Below, piece after piece: positions 8,276 through 16,364 of a DNA stretch of 41,233 nt. The position numbers were made by a program, and so were the translations under genes. The notes under the pieces are model-generated. The model was given only the letters and a program-made list of their open reading frames with translations, searched no databases and was not told the DNA's origin. How positions within the stretch are numbered: the stretch's first letter is position 1; each line of letters begins with the position of its first letter. This DNA comes from Peptococcaceae bacterium (GTDB lineage: Bacteria; Bacillota; Desulfitobacteriia; Desulfitobacteriales; Syntrophobotulaceae), in NCBI GenBank assembly GCA_012521215.1, contig JAAYMU010000157.1:1-41233 (forward strand), read 5' to 3'.

Positions 8276-8604
8276 TTAAGTTAAATAGTTTGCCAAGCGA
8301 GGCTGGCGGCAGGGAAAGGTTGAAGCGCCTAATTCGCTCGTATCATCTAGACTCGCGGTATCAATTAACACTACAGGCCCGAGCGAGCCAAGTTCCATAG
8401 CTTTGTTAACGGGGTCTGTTGTTGTTCCCGGCACCTCGGGGGTGAGCGCAATAGCTTGTTCCGTCAGGGTGTTGATCAGAGAGGATTTTCCGGCGTTGCG
8501 TCTGTCGAAAATCCCGTTGCATGTTCATGGAGGATGGCATTGACCTGTTCTGCGCAGGAAAGATCTTTGATAACAATACCGATAATTCCAATTCTTTGGT
8601 CCAT
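8276..8604 (-). pseudogene. Fused remnant of a TM1266-type hydrogenase regulator and HydF GTPase
   Basis: From the ATG at 8604 the first ~32 codons give MDQRIGIIGIVIKD...VNAILHEHA, which resembles the start of the small iron-only hydrogenase system regulator (TM1266 family, normally about 80 residues). The sequence then passes into another frame and reads RRNAGKSSLINTLTEQ, VPGTTTDPVNKAMELG-LGPVVLIDTA, the G1, G2 and G3 region of HydF, the [FeFe]-hydrogenase maturation GTPase. Both parts break: the first frame stops at TGA soon after the join, and the HydF part ends after about 70 residues, with no G4 motif or cluster-binding C terminus. A deletion joining two neighbouring genes of one operon explains this. 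It cannot encode a working HydF. Confidence 0.82.
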
Positions 8605-8633
8605 TTGCTTTTAGCCCCTTACTTAATCAAAAA

Positions 8634-8664
8634 CTCCCTTCCCGCCAATAAGGCGAAAAGGGAG
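8634..8664 (-). terminator. Terminator after the YmaF-like gene
   Basis: CTCCCTT..CGCC paired with GGCG..AAGGGAG (8634-8646 and 8651-8664) makes a strong stem with a small internal mismatch. On the minus strand a run of six T follows (8628-8633). It ends the 8728-9030 gene and insulates the hydrogenase remnant. Confidence 0.82.
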
Positions 8665-8727
8665 CAAAACGACAATAATTAACCACACATGCCGGATGCA
8701 CGCCTTTCCGCTCGGAAAACCTTGCGG

Positions 8728-9030
8728 TCAGGTGAAAAAACAAGTGGCTTTTTCCTTACCCGTCAGGGACTTGAAGTGATGACGGTGTCCCCGGTCAATT
8801 GTTGTAGGCCCCTGATATTCATGCGTATGACCTCCTCCGGCTAAAGGGATTGCCGGTCCCGTTACTCCGGAGTAATGATGAGCATGGGCAAGATCAACAG
8901 TGGTTACACCGTTATAAGAATGAACATGGGAATTTCCAGAAGGGATTTCATAGCTGGTTACACCGCGCATTTTATGAGTATGCCCCTGATCAAAAGTGGT
9001 TTTATTGTAATAATGGTGAACGTGATGCAT
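8728..9030 (-). CDS. YmaF-family histidine-rich repeat protein
   Basis: A 100-residue protein made of about six imperfect 15-18-residue units, each with an HxH pair and then an aromatic/Gly turn (HVHHYYN, HTHKMRG, HVHSYNG, HAHHYSG, HTHEYQG, HRHHFKS). This is the pattern of the YmaF family of spore-forming Firmicutes, whose role is not established. There is no signal peptide or membrane segment. A strong AAGGAGGTG lies about 15 bases before the ATG, longer than usual, but no nearer start in frame exists. The regular His pairs suggest metal binding, which is inference. The C terminus is KATCFFT. Confidence 0.82.
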   Translation of the reverse strand: MHHVHHYYNKTTFDQGHTHKMRGVTSYEIPSGNSHVHSYNGVTTVDLAHAHHYSGVTGPAIPLAGGGHTHEYQGPTTIDRGHRHHFKSLTGKEKATCFFT

Positions 9031-9303
9031 TTTTATTTTCTTCTACACCTCCTTGTACAATATAGTTAGTTTTCTAACGCACTTAAAAATCAACTTTAAG
9101 CTCAAAGAAATTGTGAAAAAACCTGTCAAATGCCAAAATTATCCAACAGTATAATATATGGAACTTATTGTATTAAGTATCATTTATTCATAATTAATTG
9201 ATGATTTTATATAAAATAGCCGGAGTTATGTCAAATTTACGGGGGAATAAGCTCAATAGTATTTCCTTTGGAATATATTTAATTCCAGAAGAGGGTGGAA
9301 CAT

Positions 9304-9483
9304 ATGTCAGAGGAAAAAATTATTAGGCTTTTAATGGAAATACTCACAGGGCTAAATGACATTAATAAAAAATTAGAAAAGATGGCGGAGCAGAATTATT
9401 GTATTGAGTCCAGTCCGAGGGAAAGACCTAGATACAATCAGATTTTAGAGTCCGTTAATAAGGAACCTATTAAAAATAAATAA
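9304..9483 (+). CDS. Small coiled-coil protein of unknown function
   Basis: A 59-residue polar protein starting MSEEKIIRLLMEILTGLNDINKKLEKM. Heptad-like Leu/Ile spacing over the first 30 residues suggests a short amphipathic helix or coiled coil, and the C terminus is basic and probably disordered. The start at 9304 follows AGAGGGTGG at good spacing; a GTG at 9295 lies inside that site. It stands alone between a divergent YmaF-like gene and the SMR leader. I do not recognise a family. The well-placed ribosome site and helical pattern are the only evidence that it is real. Confidence 0.5.
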   Translation: MSEEKIIRLLMEILTGLNDINKKLEKMAEQNYCIESSPRERPRYNQILESVNKEPIKNK

Positions 9484-9561
9484 TAAGAAAATTTAATACC
9501 GCCAGCTCTTCACATAAGGATCTAAGAATAATAAAGGAGGAGTAGGTTTTCATAATTTTCC

Positions 9562-9801
9562 AATTACTGGGTTCCGCCCTATATAAACAATTAGGGCTGA
9601 AATCCTAACTTCACAGCCCCTTACCTTAAATAAAAAGATTTGCCGCCAAGATAGATCCACCACGCTTGGAGGCATTTAATATATAATGGTACTCTCTTCC
9701 GGTTTTGCTTAAATTTTTATATAATAATATGATAATTGTTGCTGTCACGGAAGGACAAGATCCTGGGAGGTAATTTTATAACTTATCCTCTCAGTTTTTT
9801 T
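9562..9801 (+). ncRNA. ykkC/guanidine-I-like riboswitch leader with diverged centre
   Basis: The 5' part contains GGGTTCCG (9569-9576) and the 3' part CACGGAAGGACAAGATCC then TGGGAGG (9746-9770), close to the two most conserved blocks of the ykkC class. AATTAC (9562-9567) can pair with GTAATT (9770-9775), giving the P1 stem in the expected place, and CCCTA/TAGGG (9577-9581, 9592-9596) gives the first internal hairpin. The GGUCCGAGAG block expected after it is not recognisable, and the middle is long, with its own 10-bp hairpin (9641-9674, one mismatch). The leader precedes an SMR pair, the classic context of guanidine-I riboswitches. A PRPP/ppGpp-type variant or a decayed copy are alternatives. 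The rest of the 9484-9915 gap holds nothing else I can name. Confidence 0.6.
9763..9801 (+). terminator. Leader terminator overlapping the ykkC-like P1 stem
   Basis: CTGGGAGG (9763-9770) pairs with CCTCTCAG (9787-9794, one G-U pair) and seven T follow. The same GGGAGG bases close the putative aptamer, so ligand-stabilised P1 and terminator exclude each other: ligand would turn transcription of the exporters on. Confidence 0.8.
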
Positions 9802-9915
9802 AAAAGGAATTAATTAATAAGAAACCTGTTGATGAAGTAATTACTCTTATAAGGAAGCAGTTCAAAAGAAATAGCTCAAAAATAATTCAAAAAAATAATT
9901 TAGAGGTACTTTTGG

Positions 9916-10248
9916 ATGAGTCGTAATTGGTTAAAGGTATTTGTCGCAGCCGTCCTTGAGGTCTTGTGGGTTATTGGCTTAGCTCATGCCTATAATCTTT
10001 GGACCTGGATAGGAACAATAATTGCGCTTATTATCAGCAATTATTTAATGATAACAGCAGGACAAGTTCTTCCTGCCGGAACTGTCTATGCTGTTTTTGT
10101 AGGCTTAGGAACCGCAGGTACCGTAATTTCGGAGCTTCTCTTTTTTGGGGAGCCATTTAAATGGGAAAAAATTCTTTTAATCTTGTTAATATTGATTGGC
10201 ATTATTGGTTTGAAAGTAATCACAGATAACAAGCATGAAAGGAGCTGA
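9916..10248 (+). CDS. SMR-family exporter subunit, YkkC/Gdx-like
   Basis: A 110-residue small multidrug resistance protein with four membrane helices. The conserved membrane Glu is in helix 1 (LEVLWVIGLAHAY), the second helix has the GxxLPAGTVYAVFVGLG signature of the superfamily, and the C terminus is basic. In the family a proton-coupled dimer exports guanidinium or cationic drugs. It pairs with the next gene six bases downstream, as in two-component SMR pumps (ykkCD, ebrAB), and sits behind a ykkC-like leader, so guanidinium export is the best inference. An AGAGG ribosome site precedes the ATG. Confidence 0.92.
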   Translation: MSRNWLKVFVAAVLEVLWVIGLAHAYNLWTWIGTIIALIISNYLMITAGQVLPAGTVYAVFVGLGTAGTVISELLFFGEPFKWEKILLILLILIGIIGLKVITDNKHERS

Positions 10249-10254
10249 ATCCTG

Positions 10255-10569
10255 ATGGCTTGGTTTTCTTTAATTATTGCAGGAGTATTTGAAGCATTTG
10301 GGGTGGCGATGATTAGCCGCTTAAGAAGGAAGCGGAATTGGCAAACAGTAGTTTTATTAATATTTGGATTTGGTATAAGTCTCGCACTTTTAGGATATTC
10401 TTTGAGATTTGTGGCCATGGGGACAGGGTATGCAATTTGGACAGGAATTGGTGTAGTAGGCGGCACCTTAGTTGGAATGGTGTTTTATGGCGAATCGAGG
10501 GACTGGAGGAGACTGGCGTTTATAGCCCTGATTTTATTTTCAACAATTGGCTTAAAGCTTGTATCGTAA
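10255..10569 (+). CDS. SMR-family exporter subunit, YkkD-like partner
   Basis: A 104-residue four-helix SMR protein with the helix-1 Glu ([12 protein letters not shown]) and the [15 protein letters not shown] signature. Loop 1 carries a dense positive patch (SRLRRKRNW) absent from the partner subunit. By the positive-inside rule this would fix opposite orientations of the two subunits, as known for heterodimeric SMR pumps. The start follows GAAAGGAGC with close spacing. It likely works only as a heterodimer with the preceding gene product in the cytoplasmic membrane. Confidence 0.92.
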   Translation: MAWFSLIIAGVFEAFGVAMISRLRRKRNWQTVVLLIFGFGISLALLGYSLRFVAMGTGYAIWTGIGVVGGTLVGMVFYGESRDWRRLAFIALILFSTIGLKLVS

Positions 10570-10663
10570 AATAATTTTGTTAAATAATAGCTTGCTTTGC
10601 ATACTAAATCCATATTTTCAAATACTAGGAATAAATATCGATGTGTCGAAAGGATGTATTGTT

Positions 10664-12814
10664 TTGAGCGAAAATAATAAGTATGCCAATAGACTGATTA
10701 ATGAAAAATCACCTTATCTTTTGCAGCATGCTTACAATCCAGTCAATTGGTTCCCTTGGGGCGATGAAGCACTAAAAAAAGCAAAAGACGAAGATAAGCC
10801 TATCTTCTTATCTATTGGATATTCAACTTGTCATTGGTGTCATGTCATGGAGCGGGAGTCTTTCGAGGATCAAGAAGTAGCTGAAGTATTGAATAATAGT
10901 TTTATCTCAATTAAAGTGGACAGGGAAGAAAGGCCCGATCTTGACCATATGTATATGACTTATTGTCAGGCCATGACTGGTTCGGGAGGATGGCCGCTCA
11001 CTGTAATTCTCACTCCGGATAAAAAGCCTTTTTTTGCCGGTACATATTTTCCGAAAGAGAGTAATTACGGTCGCCCGGGGTTAATTGATCTTTTGAATTC
11101 AGTGGCTATGCTTTGGCAGGAAGAAAAAGACAAGGTTAAAGAAAATGCCGATGATCTTTACCAGGCCGTGGCTGAACGCTATGTTTTAAATAAAGATAAT
11201 GTAACAGACGTAAACAATATTGCCCGCTGGGGTAAAGATGTTATCAGTAAAGGCTACGCTATCTTGGAGCAAAATTTTGACTCCCAATACGGTGGCTTTG
11301 GTAGGGAACCTAAATTCCCGACACCTCATAACCTGGGATTTTTGCTGCGTTATGCCCTCTTAGAACCTCAAAGCCGGGCCATGGAAATGGCTAAAAAGAC
11401 CTTGGACAGCATGGCCGATGGAGGAATTTGGGATCATATCGGCTATGGCTTTGCCCGTTACAGTACGGATCGCTACTGGCTGATTCCCCACTTTGAGAAA
11501 ATGCTTTATGATAATGCCGGGCTGGCCTTTGTTTATTTGGAAGCTTTTCAGCTTATGAAAGACGAAAGATATGCGCAGGTGGCTCGGGATATATTACATT
11601 ATGTTTTAAGAGATATGACTTCCCCTGAAGGAGGTTTTTACAGTGCGGAAGATGCTGATTCAGAGGGAATAGAGGGGAAGTTTTATGTCTGGAGCAAAGC
11701 CGAGATCGTAAAAATTCTCCAAAAAGGTTTGCCGGATGCGGTTTCGGTTTTAAGTAAGCTTGCCGGACCGGAAAAATTAGCGGATCTTTATTGTGAGGCT
11801 TATGGTATTAGCGCTAAAGGAAATTTTAAAGGCAAAAATATTCCTAGCAGAATTTTCAGCAATTGGGAACAAATCGCCGCCCGTTATAAGCTGACAATCG
11901 AGGAATTAGAACAACTGCTCAGGGCTTGTAATCGAGTTCTTTATGAAGAACGGGAAAAGCGAGTTAAGCCGGCTAAAGACGACAAAATCCTTACGGCCTG
12001 GAATGGTCTGATAATAGCGGCCCTGGCGAAAGTAGCCCAGGTCTTTATTAACCGAAATATAGTTCAAGAAGAAAGACAGGAATTTCTACAGGCTGCGGAA
12101 AAAGCCGTGGATTTTATCCGCTTTGCCTTATTCGATTCCTCAGGTAGGCTTCTGGCCCGTTACCGGGAAGGGGAAGCCGGCTACTTGGGATATTTGGACG
12201 ATTATGCCTTTTTTATCTATGGTTTGCTGGAACTTTATACGGCCTGTGGCCAACCGAAGTACTTGGAACTGGCCCTTAATCTTCAGCAGGAGCAAGAGAG
12301 ACTGTTTAGAGATAAGGAAGGAGGAGGTTATTTCTTTACCGGTAATGATGCCGAAGAATTACTGTTTAGGCCCAAGGAAGTATATGACGGGGCCATGCCC
12401 TCCGGTAATTCTATTAGCCTTTATAACCTGGCGAGACTATGGCGACTGACGGGTGAGCAAAAATGGCAAGAACTGGCCGAAAAGCAAGGAAATTTTCTTC
12501 GCGATAGCCTGGAAGATTACCCCGCCGGATATACTGCTGCGCTTCAGGGTATTCAGTTTTACCTCGGCACAATAGATGAATTGGTCTTAACCGGGCCCTT
12601 AACAACTCAAACGACTGCCATGCAAGCGGTGATTTTTGAAGACTTCCGACCTTTTTCCGTTATTTCTTATAATGAAGGTACTATAGCCCAATTTGTCCCT
12701 AAACTTGCTTCTTATCCTGTTAAGGAAAATGTAGCCGTTTATCTTTGCCGGGATTTTGCTTGTCAAGAACCGGTAGACAGTCCTCAGAAATTAAAAGATA
12801 TTCTCAACCAATAA
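10664..12814 (+). CDS. YyaL-like thioredoxin-domain protein (DUF255 plus six-hairpin glycosidase-like fold)
   Basis: About 716 residues. The N-terminal domain (about 1-170) is thioredoxin-like with CHWCH (Cys56, Cys59), followed by the family hallmark [13 protein letters not shown]...FFAGTYFP. The remainder (about 200-700) is an alpha/alpha-barrel-like region with [37 protein letters not shown] and [12 protein letters not shown]. The family (YyaL; human SPATA20) is widespread but lacks a firmly assigned reaction. The start is set at the TTG at 10664 with AAAGGA nine bases upstream; the frame is open to 10559 but the added residues are hydrophobic and unrelated to the family. It runs convergent with the next gene, with stops ten bases apart. 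Confidence 0.93.
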   Translation: MSENNKYANRLINEKSPYLLQHAYNPVNWFPWGDEALKKAKDEDKPIFLSIGYSTCHWCHVMERESFEDQEVAEVLNNSFISIKVDREERPDLDHMYMTYCQAMTGSGGWPLTVILTPDKKPFFAGTYFPKESNYGRPGLIDLLNSVAMLWQEEKDKVKENADDLYQAVAERYVLNKDNVTDVNNIARWGKDVISKGYAILEQNFDSQYGGFGREPKFPTPHNLGFLLRYALLEPQSRAMEMAKKTLDSMADGGIWDHIGYGFARYSTDRYWLIPHFEKMLYDNAGLAFVYLEAFQLMKDERYAQVARDILHYVLRDMTSPEGGFYSAEDADSEGIEGKFYVWSKAEIVKILQKGLPDAVSVLSKLAGPEKLADLYCEAYGISAKGNFKGKNIPSRIFSNWEQIAARYKLTIEELEQLLRACNRVLYEEREKRVKPAKDDKILTAWNGLIIAALAKVAQVFINRNIVQEERQEFLQAAEKAVDFIRFALFDSSGRLLARYREGEAGYLGYLDDYAFFIYGLLELYTACGQPKYLELALNLQQEQERLFRDKEGGGYFFTGNDAEELLFRPKEVYDGAMPSGNSISLYNLARLWRLTGEQKWQELAEKQGNFLRDSLEDYPAGYTAALQGIQFYLGTIDELVLTGPLTTQTTAMQAVIFEDFRPFSVISYNEGTIAQFVPKLASYPVKENVAVYLCRDFACQEPVDSPQKLKDILNQ

Positions 12815-12823
12815 GTTTTTTTA

Positions 12824-13243
12824 TTATCTCCTATATCGATACCGAACAATCTCCAGACTGTCTAAAAAACGATGTATTTTTTCAAACAGTAGGCCGGCAG
12901 CAAACCAAAAGGGTGCAAAACGCAAGGTGATTAAGCCGTTGATAGCATAAACATCAGTATAATGCCAAGGATAAACACCAAGAATATTTACCAGCATAAA
13001 CCCGGTCACATACTCGATTCCCCAAAAAAGAAGCATCCACAATATTCCACGAAATGGCCATTTCCAGCCGGCGATATGGTCATGCACCGGTTCCAAAAAA
13101 ACAGCCAGACCATAAATGAAAAACATCCACAGGTTAGTAAAACCAATCAACCTTAGGTCTCCGCGAATCAGCGAGTCCATACCGGTAAACATAATTTCAA
13201 TTGTCCATCCTAAAAACCCGTAAAATATAAAACGTCTTAACAT
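12824..13243 (-). CDS. Membrane protein resembling the CmpB/DUF1113 putative ABC permease family
   Basis: A 139-residue protein with about four membrane helices (FIFYGFLGWTIEIMF, LWMFFIYGLAVFL, GILWMLLFWGIEYVTGFML, and a C-terminal one) and a basic tail RYRYRR. The FLGWTIE and IEYVTGFML-LG-YPWHY pattern matches my memory of the CmpB/PF06541 family. No ribosome site is evident before the ATG at 13243, so the start is uncertain. No ABC ATPase is nearby. The assignment is by motif memory and only moderately sure. Confidence 0.72.
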   Translation of the reverse strand: MLRRFIFYGFLGWTIEIMFTGMDSLIRGDLRLIGFTNLWMFFIYGLAVFLEPVHDHIAGWKWPFRGILWMLLFWGIEYVTGFMLVNILGVYPWHYTDVYAINGLITLRFAPFWFAAGLLFEKIHRFLDSLEIVRYRYRR

Positions 13244-13475
13244 GGTATGTTTAGTGTTTTACAGGTTAATATTTTTTACTATTGAAAGTTATGTTTTTGC
13301 AGTCTAATTCTGGATAAACCAGACCAAACAAAGGTTGAAAAATGAAGGATTGAGCGGATTTTTTTGATTTACTATCTTTTGATAAAGGGATTCTATATTC
13401 TGGTGTAGAATTATCATATATACCGTGCCCTAAATTGATATACTCTAATTTGCCTGCCGTGGAGGTTAATATAAA

Positions 13476-14039
13476 ATGAATAATGAAAATGAAAAAGAAA
13501 TTTTGCTAAACCCTGAGGAAATACAACAACTTCTGGAAGGTGGATTATACTGGAAAGATATTGAGCCTAAATTAGCACCTGAAAACTCCGTCACTATTAA
13601 TCGTCAATTGCCTGTTGATAATGAAGAAATCAATCCGGAACCGAAAGCCAAGCATGATCAAATCGAGCATGATCATGCTACTCAAGATATCGTCAACAAC
13701 TTTATAGACAGCGATGAAGATAAAAAGGTAAGGGCTATTCTTTTAGGCGAGAGTAAGATTATTAAAGACCGGCAGATTGATTTAAGTCATATCCAAGAGA
13801 TATCTGCCACTTCCGAGCCCGAAGCCATGCAGACTGAGGGAGATAAAAAACAAAACCAAGATGAGGTGCCCGAAAAGGAAAAGAATTTTTTTCTTGACGA
13901 TACGGAAAATGTTATGCTTTTCAGTAATGAAATTGATAATAATTCCGAACCGTTTTTTAAGGGCTGGAAGCTTATTCTGTTAATGATCGTGGTTGCAGCT
14001 CTTACTTTTGGTTTTTGGTTTTACTTTTTAGGAAGGTAA
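13476..14039 (+). CDS. Unknown acidic protein with one C-terminal membrane anchor
   Basis: A 187-residue protein. A long acidic, Gln/Asn/Glu-rich, probably disordered N-terminal part (1-160) is followed by a single hydrophobic helix (LILLMIVVAALTFGFWFYFLG) at the very end. This is the layout of a tail-anchored protein with its bulk in the cytoplasm. A GGAGG site lies 10 bases before the ATG and a terminator follows, so it is a single-gene unit directly upstream of the ctsR operon. I do not recognise the family. A regulatory or sporulation-related role is possible but not shown. Confidence 0.75.
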   Translation: MNNENEKEILLNPEEIQQLLEGGLYWKDIEPKLAPENSVTINRQLPVDNEEINPEPKAKHDQIEHDHATQDIVNNFIDSDEDKKVRAILLGESKIIKDRQIDLSHIQEISATSEPEAMQTEGDKKQNQDEVPEKEKNFFLDDTENVMLFSNEIDNNSEPFFKGWKLILLMIVVAALTFGFWFYFLGR

Positions 14040-14090
14040 GTATTTATTATTACTTTTTTTTACTTTCCTGGATAAATAAATTTTTTTTGT

Positions 14091-14119
14091 AAAAAATAGC
14101 TTAATGCTATTTTTTTTTT
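14091..14119 (+). terminator. Terminator before the ctsR promoter
   Basis: AAAAAATAGC (14091-14100) pairs with GCTATTTTTT (14106-14115) over a TTAAT loop, with T residues continuing to 14119. It separates the 13476-14039 gene from ctsR. Confidence 0.8.
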
Positions 14120-14129
14120 AAAATTTAGC

Positions 14130-14157
14130 TTGCAAAAAGGTCAAAAAAGGTTAGAAT
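14130..14157 (+). promoter_or_regulatory. Sigma-A promoter of the ctsR operon
   Basis: TTGCAA (14130-14135) and TAGAAT (14152-14157) at 16-base spacing, with initiation expected near 14165. The first CtsR box lies within the spacer and -10 region and the second at or just after the start, so repressor binding would block polymerase. Confidence 0.6.
14139..14155 (+). promoter_or_regulatory. CtsR operator 1 (tandem GGTCAAA-type heptads)
   Basis: GGTCAAAAAAGGTTAGA matches the CtsR consensus GGTCAAANANGGTCAAA except for two positions in the second heptad. It overlaps the promoter of the ctsR gene itself, giving autoregulation. Confidence 0.8.
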
Positions 14158-14166
14158 ATTAATTAA

Positions 14167-14183
14167 GGTCAGAGAAGGTCACA
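14167..14183 (+). promoter_or_regulatory. CtsR operator 2
   Basis: GGTCAGAGAAGGTCACA is a second tandem heptad pair starting 28 bases after the first. A lone half-site, GGTCAAC, follows at 14195-14201. The cluster is what is expected for a CtsR-repressed heat-shock operon. Confidence 0.82.
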
Positions 14184-14220
14184 ATATCAGTATTGGTCAA
14201 CGAAAAGTGAGGGATACATT

Positions 14221-14694
14221 TTGGGTAATTTGGCGGACAGAATTGAAGAATATTTGAAGATGATACTTGATGATGCCCAAGAAGGCTATGTTGTATTGCA
14301 AAGAGGTTTTCTCGCCGATTTTTTCTCCTGTGCACCTTCGCAAATAAACTATGTATTAACAACCAGATTTACCGCCGAAAAGGGTTATATTGTAGAAAGT
14401 AGAAGAGGCGGCGGGGGGTATTTACGGATAATAAAGCTGGGCTTAGATCCGGAGGGCAAATTTCAGCGCTTGATGGCAGAACTAATCGGGGAAGAGATGT
14501 CTCAGACAAGAGCCTACAATCTCATCGAAAGATTGTTAGAGGAAGAGATCTTAACCGAAAGAGAAGCGGTAATAATAAAAGGTATATTTGCAGATCGTTT
14601 GCTGGCTGATTTAACACCTAAGCCTAATAAGCTGCGGGCCAGATTGATGAAAAATATTCTGGCTAATATCTGCAGGGATGATGTTAATAAATAG
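14221..14694 (+). CDS. ctsR: CtsR, transcriptional repressor of class III heat-shock genes
   Basis: A 157-residue dimeric repressor (family about 150-155). The N-terminal winged helix-turn-helix spans about 1-75 with the GFLADFFSCAPSQINYVLTTRFT recognition region and the glycine-rich wing RRGGGGYLRI, which senses heat. The C-terminal helical domain (about 80-157) is the contact site for McsB/ClpC. It starts at TTG, with GTGAGGGA upstream. It is the first gene of the ctsR-mcsA-mcsB-clpC operon and has its own operators 40-80 bases upstream. Confidence 0.97.
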   Translation: MGNLADRIEEYLKMILDDAQEGYVVLQRGFLADFFSCAPSQINYVLTTRFTAEKGYIVESRRGGGGYLRIIKLGLDPEGKFQRLMAELIGEEMSQTRAYNLIERLLEEEILTEREAVIIKGIFADRLLADLTPKPNKLRARLMKNILANICRDDVNK

Positions 14695-14787
14695 AGAATT
14701 AATAACAAAAAAATGCATATATCATATATTCATATATTATTGGTGTTTAAATTTTCTATTAGAATTTATGAGCTCGGAGGGATAGCA

Positions 14788-15309
14788 ATGCTTTGTCAAA
14801 ATTGTCAACAGCGGCAAGCTTCTGTGCACTTTACAAAGATAGTAAACGGCCAAGGGGTGCAGATGCTTCTTTGCCAAGAATGTGCTCAAAAAGCGCAAGG
14901 CTTTAGCTTTAATTTTTATCCCGGAATGGCAACCCACTTTTTGCAAGCTCTTTTTGGTATGAATTCCCTAAATCAAACCGGTCAAACAGTAAGCCTTAAC
15001 AACCAGGCTAAATGTCCGGGCTGCGGCCGGACATTTAGCCAAATTCAGCAAGCAGGTCGCATGGGCTGTAGTCAATGTTATGATAAATTTGAATCCCTGA
15101 TTGAACCTCTTTTGCGCCAGATTCATGGTGGCGGTGCTCATGTGGGCAAAGTACCGTTGCGTTATGCAGCTTCAATTAGGAATAAACAGGAGCTTAGGCG
15201 TTTGCGCAGCAGGCTGCAGGAATTGATTCAAAAGGAAGAATTTGAGGAAGCAGCTCAGGTCAGGGACAGAATAAGAGATTTGGAAAAAATGGCTGGGGGT
15301 GAGGAATAA
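14788..15309 (+). CDS. mcsA: McsA, activator of the McsB arginine kinase
   Basis: A 173-residue protein. It has four CxxC motifs (CQNC, CQEC, CPGC, CSQC) binding zinc, and a C-terminal UVR-type coiled coil (RLRSRLQELIQKEEFEEAAQVRDRIRDLE) that contacts ClpC. The start at 14788 follows GGAGGG; the open frame continues upstream to 14713, but that part has no ribosome site and does not match the family. Its stop codon overlaps the mcsB start by one base, which suggests translational coupling with the kinase it activates. Confidence 0.96.
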   Translation: MLCQNCQQRQASVHFTKIVNGQGVQMLLCQECAQKAQGFSFNFYPGMATHFLQALFGMNSLNQTGQTVSLNNQAKCPGCGRTFSQIQQAGRMGCSQCYDKFESLIEPLLRQIHGGGAHVGKVPLRYAASIRNKQELRRLRSRLQELIQKEEFEEAAQVRDRIRDLEKMAGGEE

Positions 15310-16361
15310 TGCCTTACAGGGCCATGCTTTCCCGGGACAGCTATTGGATGCAAGATGTTGACCTTCCTATTGTGTTGAGTACCAGGGTCAGATTAGCGAG
15401 AAATCTTGCCGGGATAGCTTTTCCACATGCCTTAAGTGAAGAAGAGGCTAAGAAAGTAGAAAATAACGTAATGGAATGCCTTCAGAATTTGGAATTAGAG
15501 GGAGAAAAGATTGTTTATTTATCGCTGGCCAAACTTTCTCCAATAGAGAAAAAGGTATTGGTCGAAAAACACCTAATTAGTCCGATTTTTAGCGAAGCCG
15601 GGACTGCAAGGGGGGTTGCTCTTACTGAAAGTAACAAAATATCAATCATGGTTAACGAAGAAGACCATCTGCGTATTCAGGTACTGATGCCCGGAAATTG
15701 CTTGGAAAGGGCCCTTCAATTGGCCGGAGAGATAGATGATCATTTTGATCGCTGTTTGGACTTGGCTTATAAGGAAAAGTTCGGCTATTTAACTTCTTGT
15801 CCCACTAATGTAGGTACGGGCTTAAGGGTATCAGTAATGGTTCATTTGCCGGCTCTGGCCCTTACTAACCAGGTTCAACAAATTCTAGCGGCACTTCCGT
15901 CCTTGGGTTTGGCTGTGCGCGGTTTATATGGAGAAGGATCTAAAGCTTACGGTAACATATATCAGGTATCTAATCAAATAACTTTAGGGAAAAGGGAAGA
16001 GGATACCCTTACCCATCTTGAAGCTGTAATCAAACAGCTGGTAGAGCACGAGATGAATGCCAGGGAAGCCTTAAAAAAACAAACCCAGATACTTATTGAA
16101 GACAAAGTTTGGCGGGCACGTGGAACCTTGGAAAATGCTCGGTTGCTCACAACTGAAGAAACTTTTACCTTTCTTTCGGAAGACCGCTTGGGTATAGAGA
16201 TGCAAATACTACCCAAGGTATCCCCCGGTTTTGTTTCTTTGTTGATAAATTCTTTGCCGGGATGCTTGCAATATCATACTAAAAATACTCTTGACGGGCA
16301 GGCTCTAAATGTCGTCAGAGCAAATTTTCTTCGTCAATCCTATACAAGAAAGGATGGTTAA
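15309..16361 (+). CDS. mcsB: McsB, protein-arginine kinase
   Basis: A 350-residue phosphagen-kinase-fold enzyme that phosphorylates arginine residues and marks proteins for ClpCP. STRVRLARNLAGIAFP lies near the N terminus, the substrate/nucleotide Arg-rich loop follows, NEEDHLRIQ is present and the catalytic Cys is in LTSCPTNVGTGLR. The C-terminal phospho-arginine-binding domain is present. It is slightly shorter than the Bacillus enzyme (about 363). It overlaps mcsA by one base and is three bases from clpC, so a single operon is clear. Confidence 0.97.
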   Translation: MPYRAMLSRDSYWMQDVDLPIVLSTRVRLARNLAGIAFPHALSEEEAKKVENNVMECLQNLELEGEKIVYLSLAKLSPIEKKVLVEKHLISPIFSEAGTARGVALTESNKISIMVNEEDHLRIQVLMPGNCLERALQLAGEIDDHFDRCLDLAYKEKFGYLTSCPTNVGTGLRVSVMVHLPALALTNQVQQILAALPSLGLAVRGLYGEGSKAYGNIYQVSNQITLGKREEDTLTHLEAVIKQLVEHEMNAREALKKQTQILIEDKVWRARGTLENARLLTTEETFTFLSEDRLGIEMQILPKVSPGFVSLLINSLPGCLQYHTKNTLDGQALNVVRANFLRQSYTRKDG

Positions 16362-16364
16362 AAT

